Positions 25,434-32,889 of a stretch of DNA of 64,000 bases are shown one piece after another. The position numbers and the translations under genes are program-made. Each line of letters begins with the position of its first letter. The stretch's first letter is position 1. Source of the stretch: Streptomyces venezuelae (lineage in GTDB: Bacteria; Actinomycetota; Actinomycetes; Streptomycetales; Streptomycetaceae); the NCBI RefSeq assembly GCF_008642275.1, contig NZ_CP029189.1:1653501-1717500 (forward strand), given 5' to 3'. The notes below the pieces were generated by a model that ran no database searches, was not told where the DNA came from, and saw only the letters and a list, made by a program, of their open reading frames with translations.

Positions 25434-26180
25434 CGTGCGCCGCCGTACGACGAACTCGTCGAGCGCGTCGTACGCCGACGCCTGCCCGGGCAGCACGGAC
25501 ACGGCCTGCGCCGCGTCCAGCACCGCGTGAAGCGCCTCGAAGTCCTCGCGCACGCCGTCGACGGGCGGGCCCTCGTAGCCCCCGTGCTCGGCGGCCACCT
25601 TGGCCTCGATCAGGGCGGCGAGGTACGGGGGCGCCTCCGGCACCTCGGCCAGCAGGGTCGGCAGGTGTGCCTGCACCTCGCCCGAGCGCATGAGGTGGAT
25701 GCCGGTGAGCAGCGCCCGGAACGCGTAGAGCAGCGGCTTGAGTTCGGCGGCCTTCCCGAAGAGCCGCCACTGCGTACCGGCGAACCCGCGGTAGTGGTGG
25801 GCGTGGTGGGAGGTCAGCACGCCCGGGGACAGCGCGATCAGCTCCTCGTGGGCCGCTGTCGTGTGGACCACGAGCGGGGAGAGCAGCTGCTCCAGGACGT
25901 AGCCGTTGCGGTTCAGCATCAGGCGGACGAACTTGCGCAGGTCGTGCGTGACGAGGTCCATCTCCACGTCGTCCCGGTCCCACATGCGGCTCCGGGTCTC
26001 CTCCGGATCGCGCAGGCCCAGCAGGTCCTGAGCCGGGAGCAGGTGGGCGCCGCGCAGGTCGATGTCGGAGTCCCGGGACGGGAAGCCGTACAGGTGCGCC
26101 CCGGAGACGGTGGCGAAGAGCAGCGGGTCGGGCTGCTCCGCCACCACGGGAGTCAGGTCGATACTCAGTGCGTCCAGCAT
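25422..26180 (-). CDS. Predicted nucleotidyltransferase, COG3541-like (second copy)
   Basis: A 252-residue protein of the same fold as its convergent neighbour: FATVSGAHLYGFPSRDSDIDLRG holds the G-[SA]-H-x-Y-G and D-x-D catalytic elements (seen in parts). Then DVEMDLVTHDLRKFVRLMLN and GYVLEQLLSPLVV align with the helices of the first copy. The two share architecture but differ widely in sequence, so they are old paralogues. ATG lies 3 nt after the ADP-ribosylglycohydrolase stop, placing it as last gene of the NAD operon and suggesting translational coupling. Confidence 0.85.
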   Translation of the reverse strand: MLDALSIDLTPVVAEQPDPLLFATVSGAHLYGFPSRDSDIDLRGAHLLPAQDLLGLRDPEETRSRMWDRDDVEMDLVTHDLRKFVRLMLNRNGYVLEQLLSPLVVHTTAAHEELIALSPGVLTSHHAHHYRGFAGTQWRLFGKAAELKPLLYAFRALLTGIHLMRSGEVQAHLPTLLAEVPEAPPYLAALIEAKVAAEHGGYEGPPVDGVREDFEALHAVLDAAQAVSVLPGQASAYDALDEFVVRRRTLHG

Positions 26181-26183
26181 GGA

Positions 26184-27194
26184 TCAAGCATCCCAGAGGG
26201 CGCCGAAGGCGAGGAGTTCGTCCCGGTACTCGATGCGGCCCTCCCACTCGCCGGGCCAGACGTCCGCGCCGAGGTGGGCTCCGGCGAAGGCGCCCGCGAG
26301 GCAGGCGATGGAGTCGGAGTCACCGCGGGTGCAGGCGGCCCGGCGCAGCGCGGTCAGCGGCTCGTCGGGGAAGAGCAGGAAGCAGTGCAGGGCGGTGGCG
26401 AGGGCCTCCTCGGCTATCCAGCCGTCGCCCGTGGTCAGGCAGGGGTCGGTCTCCGGGGACGGCGACCGCAGGGCGGCCGCGAGCCGGTCCAGGACGGCCA
26501 GGCAGTCGTCCCAGCCCCGCGCGATGAAGGACTCCGGCGATGCGTCGGAGGCGGTCCGCATCCACAGGTCGCCCAGCCAGCGCTCGTGGTAGCGGGTGCG
26601 GTTCTCCAGCGCGTAGGAGCGCAGCCGTCCGACGAGCCCGGTCACCTCGGTGCCCCCGGCCAGCAGGTGCACCGCCCGCGCGGTCAGGTCGGAGGCGGCG
26701 AGCGCCGTCGGGTGCCCGTGGGTGAGGGCCGACTGGAGCTGTGCGGCGCCGGCCCGTTCCTCCTCGGTCCAGTCCGGCACCAGGCCGACCGGGACCACGC
26801 GCATGTTGGCGCCGCAGCCCTTGGAGCCGATCTGGCTGGCGTCGCGCCAGTCCCGGTCCGGGGTGTCGAGCAGCTGGCAGGCCGTCATGCAGGTGCGGCC
26901 CGGGGCCCGGTTGTTCTCCGGGGAGTGGTACCAGTCGACGAACTCCTCGCGGACCGGCCGGGTCAGGCGCAGCGGGCCCACCGGGCCGCGCTCCGCCGCC
27001 GTGCGCATGCCGCGGGCCAGGGCGAGGGTCATCTGGGTGTCGTCCGTGACGATCGCCGGGCTCGGCAGGCGCATCTCGCGCCAGGGGCCCGTCTTGGCCA
27101 GGATCGAGGGAACGTCGTTGAACTCGGTCGGGAAGCCGAGGGCGTCGCCCAGGGCCAGGCCGATCAGGGCGCCCGTCGCGGCTCGCTTGGTCAT
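26184..27194 (-). CDS. ADP-ribosylglycohydrolase family protein
   Basis: A 336-residue all-helical DraG/ARH-type hydrolase that removes ADP-ribose from proteins or other acceptors. The dinuclear Mg2+ ligands are visible: GLALGDALGFPTEF at about 11-24, VTDDTQMTLALARGM near 49-63, and GDSDSIACLAGAFAGAHLG near the C-terminus. Length is normal for the family. Its ATG overlaps the Nudix/NrtR stop codon (ATGA), so it is co-translated with an ADP-ribose-linked regulator and NAD genes. Substrate is not known; the setting suggests salvage or sensing of ADP-ribose. Confidence 0.93.
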   Translation of the reverse strand: MTKRAATGALIGLALGDALGFPTEFNDVPSILAKTGPWREMRLPSPAIVTDDTQMTLALARGMRTAAERGPVGPLRLTRPVREEFVDWYHSPENNRAPGRTCMTACQLLDTPDRDWRDASQIGSKGCGANMRVVPVGLVPDWTEEERAGAAQLQSALTHGHPTALAASDLTARAVHLLAGGTEVTGLVGRLRSYALENRTRYHERWLGDLWMRTASDASPESFIARGWDDCLAVLDRLAAALRSPSPETDPCLTTGDGWIAEEALATALHCFLLFPDEPLTALRRAACTRGDSDSIACLAGAFAGAHLGADVWPGEWEGRIEYRDELLAFGALWDA

Positions 27195-27919
27195 CGGGTG
27201 GATCCTTCCGGTCGCAGTAGCGGGGGGTGGAGCGTGGTCGCCGGACCGGGCCGGTAGAGGGCGGCCGGTTTGCCGCGGCCGCCGGTCAGCCGCGCCGCGC
27301 CCGGTACGGCCTCCACGAATCCCGGCGTCGCCAGGACCTTGCGGCGGAAGTTGGGGCGGTCGAGGGTGGTGCTCCAGACGGTCTCGTAGACGGACTGCAG
27401 CTCGCCGAGGGTGAACTCGGGCGGGCAGAAGCCCGTGGCCAGGCAGGTGTACTCGAGCTTGGCGCCGATCCGCTCGCGTGCGTCCGCCAGGATCACCGCG
27501 TGGTCGAAGGCGAGTTCCGCGACCTCGTCCAGCGCGATCCAGCGGGCCTGCGCCGCGTCCCCGCCGCCGTCGGCCGCCGGCTCCGGCAGGTCCGGTACGA
27601 GCGCGGTGAAGGCCACGGAGACCACCCGCATCCGGGGGTCGCGGTCCGGTTCGCTGTACGTGCGCAGCTGCTCCAGGTGGAGCGCGGCCACGAGGCGGTC
27701 CGGCAGCCCGGTCTCCTCGGCCAGTTCGCGCCGGGCGGCGGTCTCGGCGGACTCCCTCGGCAGGACGAACCCGCCGGGCAGCGCCCAGGCCCCGGCGTAC
27801 GGTTCCTGGCCGCGCCGGATCAGCAGGACGTGCAGGGCGCCGCCGCGCACGGTGAAGACGGCCAGGTCGACGGTCACCGCGAACGGCTCGAAGGCGTGCG
27901 GGTCATAGCCGGCGGTCAT
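27191..27919 (-). CDS. nrtR: NrtR-like Nudix/winged-helix protein
   Basis: A 242-residue protein with two parts. Residues 12-150 are a Nudix domain whose box at 50-72 is intact (G50, E56, R64-E65, E68-E69, G71). Residues 165-228 form a winged helix with FTLGELQSVYETVW and LDRPNFRRKVLATPG, followed by GGRGKPAALYRPG, the DNA-binding part of NrtR regulators of NAD metabolism. NrtR proteins bind ADP-ribose and leave their operator. The 4-nt overlap with nadR upstream and with the ADP-ribosylglycohydrolase gene downstream supports autoregulation of this operon. The complete Nudix box means enzymatic activity on ADP-ribose or NUDIX substrates cannot be excluded. Confidence 0.85.
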   Translation of the reverse strand: MTAGYDPHAFEPFAVTVDLAVFTVRGGALHVLLIRRGQEPYAGAWALPGGFVLPRESAETAARRELAEETGLPDRLVAALHLEQLRTYSEPDRDPRMRVVSVAFTALVPDLPEPAADGGGDAAQARWIALDEVAELAFDHAVILADARERIGAKLEYTCLATGFCPPEFTLGELQSVYETVWSTTLDRPNFRRKVLATPGFVEAVPGAARLTGGRGKPAALYRPGPATTLHPPLLRPEGSTR

Positions 27920-28995
27920 CGGTTCTCCGGGAGGGGGTCGGTGAAGTGCCAGCCCTCGGCCAGCAGTGCGTCCACGGCCCGGACGGCCTCCTCCAGCCGG
28001 GCCGCCCGATCCCCGCGCACGACGAGGAAACGCCTCCCGGTGCGCTCCAGTTCCGCCCGGAACCGCTCGGTCATCCAGGGCCGCAGCTGGGGTCCGTCCC
28101 GCAGACCGTCGTCCTCGAAGGGCACGTCGGTGTGGTCGGTGAGCAGGTACAGGTCCCGCCGGGTGAGGCCGGCGATCCGCTCGACCTCCGCGTTGCGGCC
28201 GCCCATGTAGCGCTCGTGCCAGATGCCCGTCGCGAAGGAGTCGGTGTCGCAGAACAGCACCGGGGAGCCGAGCCTGGCCGCCTGTTCCTCGTCCGCGTCC
28301 TGGCGTCGCGCGATGACCGGGAACTCCTCCGAGGTGAAGGACACGTCCGCCCAGGAGGCGGCCGGGTCGGCGGCGCGCGCCGCCGCCAGCTTCTCCTCGC
28401 TGTACCGGCGCCCGTACTCGGCGACCCAGCCCGTCTTGGCCCATACGCCGCCGCGCCGCCGGTAGTGGTCCGCGAGGGCCCGTGACAGCGTGGTGGTGCC
28501 GGTGGACTCCGCGCCGAGCACGACGACCCGCCGGGTCAGGGCGGCCCGGACGGCCGGCCCGAGGAACTCCCAGGAGCCGGCCGGGTCCCTGCGCACCGCC
28601 GTGCCGGACACGGGGAACAGCGTCCGCTCCCGGTCCACGAGGACCTCTTCGGCGCCGAACCGGCGGGCGAGCTCGCTCCCGTACTCCTCGGAGGTGAACA
28701 CGGCGTCCACCCGCCCGGGGACCGCACAGCGGAAGACGGCCATGTGCGCCTCCCAGATCTCCGGGTCGTGCAGGTCGACCGGGATGTCGTCGACCGCGCC
28801 GACGACGTCGGCCCCGGGGTGCGCCTCGCGCATCCAGGCGACCCGGTCGGCGAGCGGGACCGACTCGACCGAGGCCGCGCACACGAGCACGGTCAGCCGC
28901 TCGCACTGGTCCTGGGCGGTGCGTACGAGGTGGTGGTGCCCGGCGTGCGGCGGGTAGAACTTGCCGAGGACCAGGCCGTGCGCGTGGCGTCTCAT
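27916..28995 (-). CDS. nadR: NadR-type NMN adenylyltransferase/ribosylnicotinamide kinase
   Basis: A 359-residue bifunctional NAD-salvage protein without the HTH of the enterobacterial version. The adenylyltransferase half starts GKFYPPHAGHHH with HAGH at 17-20 (HxGH) and contains SGTAVRRDP near 130-138. The kinase half begins at about 154 with VVVLGAESTGTTTLSRAL. The lysine expected in the P-loop (GxxxxGK) is Thr167 here, a marked deviation. LFCDTDSFATGIWHERY and FLVVRGDRAARL follow. It is fused by ATGA overlaps to pnuC upstream and nrtR downstream, giving an import, phosphorylation and adenylylation route from nicotinamide riboside. Confidence 0.9.
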   Translation of the reverse strand: MRRHAHGLVLGKFYPPHAGHHHLVRTAQDQCERLTVLVCAASVESVPLADRVAWMREAHPGADVVGAVDDIPVDLHDPEIWEAHMAVFRCAVPGRVDAVFTSEEYGSELARRFGAEEVLVDRERTLFPVSGTAVRRDPAGSWEFLGPAVRAALTRRVVVLGAESTGTTTLSRALADHYRRRGGVWAKTGWVAEYGRRYSEEKLAAARAADPAASWADVSFTSEEFPVIARRQDADEEQAARLGSPVLFCDTDSFATGIWHERYMGGRNAEVERIAGLTRRDLYLLTDHTDVPFEDDGLRDGPQLRPWMTERFRAELERTGRRFLVVRGDRAARLEEAVRAVDALLAEGWHFTDPLPENR

Positions 28996-29600
28996 GCCGT
29001 CGCCTCCGCCGTCGTACGGGTGCTGCGCGCGGGCAGGGTGCGCCGCCAGCCGAGGAGCCCGACGACGCACAGGGCGAGGAAGCCCACGTAGAGCGCGGAG
29101 GTCAGGTAGAGGCCCTTGTACGCGTAGAGCGGGATGTAGACCAGGTCGGCCGCGATCCACAGCCACCAGGACTCGACGAGCTTGCGGCACTGTCCGTAGG
29201 TCGCCGCGAGGGAGAGCCCGGTGGTGGCCGCGTCCCAGAAGGGGACGGTGGAGTCGGTGGCCCGGCTCAGCAGCAGGGTGAGCGCGAGCACCCCCACCGC
29301 CCCCGCCGCCGCGAGCGCGGCCCACTCGGTGCGCGAGGTGCGGCGCACCGGCAGGGCCTCGGCGGATCCTGGTCCACCCCCGTGGGTCCAGGACCACCAG
29401 CCGTAGGCGGCGAGGGCGATGAAGACGATCTGGAGCCCGGCGTCGGCGTAGAGGCCGGCCTGGGCGAAGAGCACGATGAAGAAGACGTTGTTGGCGATCC
29501 CGATGGGCCAGTTGGCCACGTGCTGCCGGGCGACCAGCCAGACGCACAGGGCGCCGGTGGCGAAGCCCAGCACCTCGGTCCAGCTCATGGTCCAGCTCAT
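28992..29600 (-). CDS. pnuC: Nicotinamide riboside transporter PnuC
   Basis: A 202-residue membrane protein with about seven helices. Family signatures are WPIGIANNVFFIVLFAQAGLYAD near 31-53 and a W-rich YGWWSWTHGG, then ESWWLWIAADLVYIPLYAYKG in the C-terminal part. PnuC imports nicotinamide riboside by facilitated diffusion, with trapping by the adjacent NadR kinase. First gene of the operon; GGAGGGGGG precedes the ATG, and a second in-frame ATG lies four codons on. A palindromic operator and a TATAGT -10 box lie just upstream. Confidence 0.94.
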   Translation of the reverse strand: MSWTMSWTEVLGFATGALCVWLVARQHVANWPIGIANNVFFIVLFAQAGLYADAGLQIVFIALAAYGWWSWTHGGGPGSAEALPVRRTSRTEWAALAAAGAVGVLALTLLLSRATDSTVPFWDAATTGLSLAATYGQCRKLVESWWLWIAADLVYIPLYAYKGLYLTSALYVGFLALCVVGLLGWRRTLPARSTRTTAEATA

Positions 29601-29620
29601 GACGACCCCCCTCCTACTGC

Positions 29621-29643
29621 TTAATGGTCAGATTGACTATAAA
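29621..29643. promoter_or_regulatory. Palindromic operator of the NAD operon (NrtR candidate)
   Basis: Inner half-sites GTCA and TGAC flank GAT, and the outer positions TT-AT/AT-AA also pair, so 8 of 10 half-site positions are symmetric (pattern TTxATxGTCA-n3-TGACxATxAA). It covers the -10 box and presumed start of pnuC transcription, the place for a repressor. Assignment to the NrtR encoded three genes downstream is inference. Confidence 0.65.
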
Positions 29644-29665
29644 CAGTGACCGGGGTTCCCGGCAA
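29636..29665 (-). promoter_or_regulatory. Promoter of the pnuC-nadR-nrtR operon
   Basis: On the minus strand TTGCCG (29660-29665) and TATAGT (29636-29641) are separated by 18 bp, a good housekeeping-sigma match. Transcription would start near 29629, inside the palindrome. Confidence 0.6.
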
Positions 29666-29669
29666 GCAG

Positions 29670-29705
29670 AAAACCCGCGGCGCCCGAAAGGGCACCGCGG
29701 GTTTT
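29670..29705 (-). terminator. Terminator downstream of the pseudouridine synthase gene
   Basis: Inverted repeat AAAACCCGCGGCGCCC / GGGCACCGCGGGTTTT (one mismatch position) with a GAAA-type loop, 42 nt past the stop codon. Confidence 0.8.
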
Positions 29706-29747
29706 CCGTGGTCGTACCGGCCGCCTGCGGGGCGACCGGCCCGCGTC

Positions 29748-31076
29748 CTAGAGACCGACCTCGCGCATCAGCATGCCGACCTCGGTGTTGGTCAGGCGGC
29801 GCAGCCAGCCGGACTTCTGGTCGCCCAGCTCGATGGGACCGAAGGAGGTCCGGACGAGCTTGTCGACGGGGAAGCCCGCCTCGGACAGCATGCGGCGCAC
29901 GATGTGCTTGCGGCCCTCGTGGAGGGTCACCTCGACCAGGTAGTTCTTGCCGACCTGGTCGACGACGCGGAAGTTGTCGGCGCGGGCGTACCCGTCCTCC
30001 AGCTCGATGCCGTCCTTGAGCCGCTTGCCGATGTCACGCGGCAGCGAGCCGGTGATCGCGGCCACGTACGTCTTCTGCACGCCGTACTTCGGGTGCGTGA
30101 GGCGGTGGGCCAGCTCGCCGTGGTTGGTGAGCAGGATGATGCCCTCGGTCTCGGTGTCGAGCCGGCCGACGTGGAAGAGCCGGGTCTCACGGTTGGTGAC
30201 GTAGTCGCCCAGGCACTGGCGGCCGTCCGGGTCCTCCATCGTGGAGACGACACCGGCCGGCTTGTTCAGCGCGAAGAACAGGTACGACTGGGTGGCGACG
30301 GTCAGGCCGTCCACCTTGATCTCGTCCTTGGGCTGCACTCGGCGGCCCTGCTCCAGCACGATCTCGCCGTTGACCTCGACGCGGGCCTGCTCGATGAGCT
30401 CCTCGCAGGCGCGGCGCGAACCCATGCCGGCGCGGGCGAGCACCTTCTGCAGACGCTCGCCCTCCTCCTCGGCACCCGGGAAGGTCTTCGGGGTCTTGAC
30501 CACGGGCTTGTCGGCGTACCGGTCGCGCACGCGCTCCTCGATCCGCGCGTCCAGCTCGCGGGGGCGGGACTGGCCGCTCCGGCTGCCGGGGCCGCTGCGC
30601 GGGCCGCCGGCACCGCCGATGCCGGGGGTCCTGGAGGTCCGGGGACCGCCCTTGGCGCCACCGCGGGCCGCCGCGCCGCGGGCACCGCCGCCGCCGGCCT
30701 TGGGGCCGCTGCGTCCGCTGCGCTCGCCCTCGGGGCCCACGTCGTAGCGACGCTCCTCGGGACGCGGGTTGCGGATGCGGGGAGCCGGCTGGTCGCGGTC
30801 GCGCGAGTCGGAGCCGCCGCCCTGGTAGCCGCCACCGCCCTGGTAGCCGCCGCGGGAGCCGCCGGAGCTGCCACCGCGGGACCCGCCGGAGCTGCCGCCC
30901 CGGTAGCCGCCGCCGGAGCTGCCGCCACGGGAGCCGCCGGAGCCGCTGCCACCGCCGGAGCCGCTTCCGCGGTAGCCACCGCCGCCGCTGGAGGAGCCGC
31001 CGCGGGCACTACCGCGCCCGCCGCCACCGCCGCTGTTCCTGTTGCCGCCACCGTTGCCGTTGCCGCTGCTTCGCAT
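29748..31076 (-). CDS. RluB-family pseudouridine synthase with Gly/Arg/Ser-rich N-terminus
   Basis: A 442-residue rRNA pseudouridine synthase. Residues 1-185 are low-complexity Gly/Ser/Arg with RGG-like and GYRGG/GYQGGG repeats, probably disordered and RNA-binding. An S4 domain starts about 205 (ERLQKVLARAGMGSRRACEE). The catalytic domain contains HVGRLDTETEGIILLTNHG with the nucleophilic Asp, then LHEGRKHIVRRMLSEAGFPV. The ATG shares its A with the scpB stop (TGATG). A scpA-scpB-pseudouridine synthase order is common in Gram-positive bacteria. Target uridine is in 23S rRNA by family analogy. Confidence 0.94.
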   Translation of the reverse strand: MRSSGNGNGGGNRNSGGGGGRGSARGGSSSGGGGYRGSGSGGGSGSGGSRGGSSGGGYRGGSSGGSRGGSSGGSRGGYQGGGGYQGGGSDSRDRDQPAPRIRNPRPEERRYDVGPEGERSGRSGPKAGGGGARGAAARGGAKGGPRTSRTPGIGGAGGPRSGPGSRSGQSRPRELDARIEERVRDRYADKPVVKTPKTFPGAEEEGERLQKVLARAGMGSRRACEELIEQARVEVNGEIVLEQGRRVQPKDEIKVDGLTVATQSYLFFALNKPAGVVSTMEDPDGRQCLGDYVTNRETRLFHVGRLDTETEGIILLTNHGELAHRLTHPKYGVQKTYVAAITGSLPRDIGKRLKDGIELEDGYARADNFRVVDQVGKNYLVEVTLHEGRKHIVRRMLSEAGFPVDKLVRTSFGPIELGDQKSGWLRRLTNTEVGMLMREVGL

Positions 31077-31711
31077 CAAAGTTCCGTCGTCTTGTCGTCG
31101 TCTGCATCTGTGTCCGGTGCGTCCGGATCGAACGACGGAACACCTTCCTGCGTCTCGGCTTCGATCGCGTCCGCCTCGGGGAGGAAGGGCGCGAGCTCCG
31201 GGAGCTCGGCAAGGCCGCGCAGGCCCATCCGCTCCAAAAAGTGGTTCGTCGTCCTGTACAGGATCGCACCTGTTTCGGGTTCCGTCCCCGCCTCCTCCAC
31301 CAGACCGCGCTGGAGGAGGGTCCGCATGACCCCGTCGCAGTTGACTCCGCGGACCGCGGAAACCCGCGACCGGCTCACCGGCTGGCGGTACGCGACGACC
31401 GCCAGGGTCTCCAGGGCCGCCTGGGTGAGCCGGGCCTGCTGGCCGTCCAGTACGAAGCCCTCCACCGCCGGTGCGTACTCGGCCCGGGTGTAGAACCGCC
31501 AGCCGCCGGCGACCAGCCTCAGCTCGAAGCCCCGGCGCGCGGCCGTGTACTCGTCGGCGAGCTCCCGCAGCGCCTGTCCGACCTCGCGCGGGGTCCGCTC
31601 CAGCACCTTGGCCAGGTGCGCCTCGGTGGCCGGCTCGTCCACCACCATCAGCACGGCCTCCAGGGCCGGCTTCAGCTCCAGCGCGGCCACCGCGCTCACG
31701 TCGCCGTTCAA
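31076..31711 (-). CDS. scpB: Condensin subunit ScpB
   Basis: A 211-residue winged-helix protein of the SMC-ScpAB condensin. Two WHD units are visible: LKPALEAVLMVVDEPATEAHL with LERTPREVGQAL, and LTQAALETLAVVAYRQPVSRS followed by VRGVNCDGVMRTLLQRGLVE. The acidic C-terminal tail is typical. The start is an unusual TTG: GGAGG lies exactly 7 nt upstream and the codon overlaps the scpA stop (TTGA). A GTG four codons later is the alternative. It forms dimers that bind ScpA for chromosome compaction and segregation. Confidence 0.94.
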   Translation of the reverse strand: MNGDVSAVAALELKPALEAVLMVVDEPATEAHLAKVLERTPREVGQALRELADEYTAARRGFELRLVAGGWRFYTRAEYAPAVEGFVLDGQQARLTQAALETLAVVAYRQPVSRSRVSAVRGVNCDGVMRTLLQRGLVEEAGTEPETGAILYRTTNHFLERMGLRGLAELPELAPFLPEADAIEAETQEGVPSFDPDAPDTDADDDKTTEL

Positions 31712-32889
31712 TCCTTCGCCTCCACGATCTGGTCGAACTCGTCGGTCACGGTCGGCATGCCGTCACCGTCCCCGCCGCTCCAGCGCACGGTGAGGGTCCG
31801 CAGGGCCTCCTCCTGGTCGAGGACGACCGCCTTCTCCCGGTAGAGCTCCAGCAGGGCCAGGAAGCGCGCGACGACGGTGAGCGTGTCCCCGGCGTCCTCG
31901 GTGAGCTCCTGGAAGGTCGCCTCCCCGCGGGCCTTCAGCATCAGCACCACCAGCCCGGCCTGCTCGCGCACGCTGACCAGCGGGGCGTGGATGTGGTCCA
32001 CGTAGACCTGGGGCTTGGCCTTGGGCTGCATGGCCTTCACGGCGAGCCGGGCGAACCCCTCCGGCCCGATGCTGATGACGACCTCGGGCAGCAGGTCGGC
32101 GTGGTGCGGTTCCAGGCCGACCGTCCGCGGGTACCGCCTGCCCTCGGCCTCCGCACGCCGCTCGAAGATCTCGGCGATCTGCTTGTACGCGCGGTACTGG
32201 AGCAGCCGGGCGAAAAGCAGGTCCCTGGCCTCCAGCAGGGCCAGGTCCGCCTCGTCCTCGACTTCGGCGACCGGCAGCAGCCGGGCGGCCTTCAGGTCGA
32301 GGAGGGTGGCGGCGACGACGAGGAACTCGGTGGTCTGGTCGAGGTCCCAGTCGGGCCCCATGGCACGGATGTGCGCCATGAACTCGTCGGTGACCTTGGA
32401 CAGCGCGACCTCGGTGACGTCGAGCTTGTGCCGGGAGATCAGCTGGAGCAGCAGGTCGAAGGGACCCTCGAAGTTGGCCAGCCGCAGCGTGAACCGGCCG
32501 TCCCCGCCCTCCGGCCGACCGCCGGAACCCGTGTCCGGGCGGACCTCGGAGCCGGCGTCCAGGCCGAAGGCCGAGCCGGCGGCCGGGTCGGCGGCGGGGC
32601 CGGTGGACGGGGCCTCGGACGGGGCGGTTTCCGCCGCGGGGTGGGCCGGCGGTGTGTCGGTGCCCGGGGCCAGAGCGGGCTCGACGGGCTCCTGCTGCCC
32701 GCCTGCGGGCCCGGGGGAACGTTCCGGCTCGGGACCACCCGACGTGGGCGCGGGGCGCGCAGCGTGCGCCTCAGGGGCTTCGGGGGCTTCGGGAGCCGCT
32801 CCCCCGTCCTGCCCGTCCGCGTCAGGGGCGCCGGGCCCGCGCCCCAGGGCGCGCCGGGTCGGTCGGCCGGATTCGGCGGGGAGGGGCAT
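31708..32889 (-). CDS. scpA: Condensin kleisin subunit ScpA
   Basis: A 393-residue ScpA. The kleisin core begins near residue 130 with FTLRLANFEGPFDLLLQLIS and continues with KLDVTEVALSKVTDEFMAHI, then FLVVAATLLDLKAARLLP; the C-terminal winged helix ends TDEFDQIVEAKD. The first 125 residues are a Pro/Ala/Glu-rich, probably disordered extension, so the start is uncertain. The frame remains open upstream through repeats, and the ATG used here has no Shine-Dalgarno sequence. It bridges SMC head domains with ScpB. No smc gene is in the window. Confidence 0.9.
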   Translation of the reverse strand: MPLPAESGRPTRRALGRGPGAPDADGQDGGAAPEAPEAPEAHAARPAPTSGGPEPERSPGPAGGQQEPVEPALAPGTDTPPAHPAAETAPSEAPSTGPAADPAAGSAFGLDAGSEVRPDTGSGGRPEGGDGRFTLRLANFEGPFDLLLQLISRHKLDVTEVALSKVTDEFMAHIRAMGPDWDLDQTTEFLVVAATLLDLKAARLLPVAEVEDEADLALLEARDLLFARLLQYRAYKQIAEIFERRAEAEGRRYPRTVGLEPHHADLLPEVVISIGPEGFARLAVKAMQPKAKPQVYVDHIHAPLVSVREQAGLVVLMLKARGEATFQELTEDAGDTLTVVARFLALLELYREKAVVLDQEEALRTLTVRWSGGDGDGMPTVTDEFDQIVEAKD

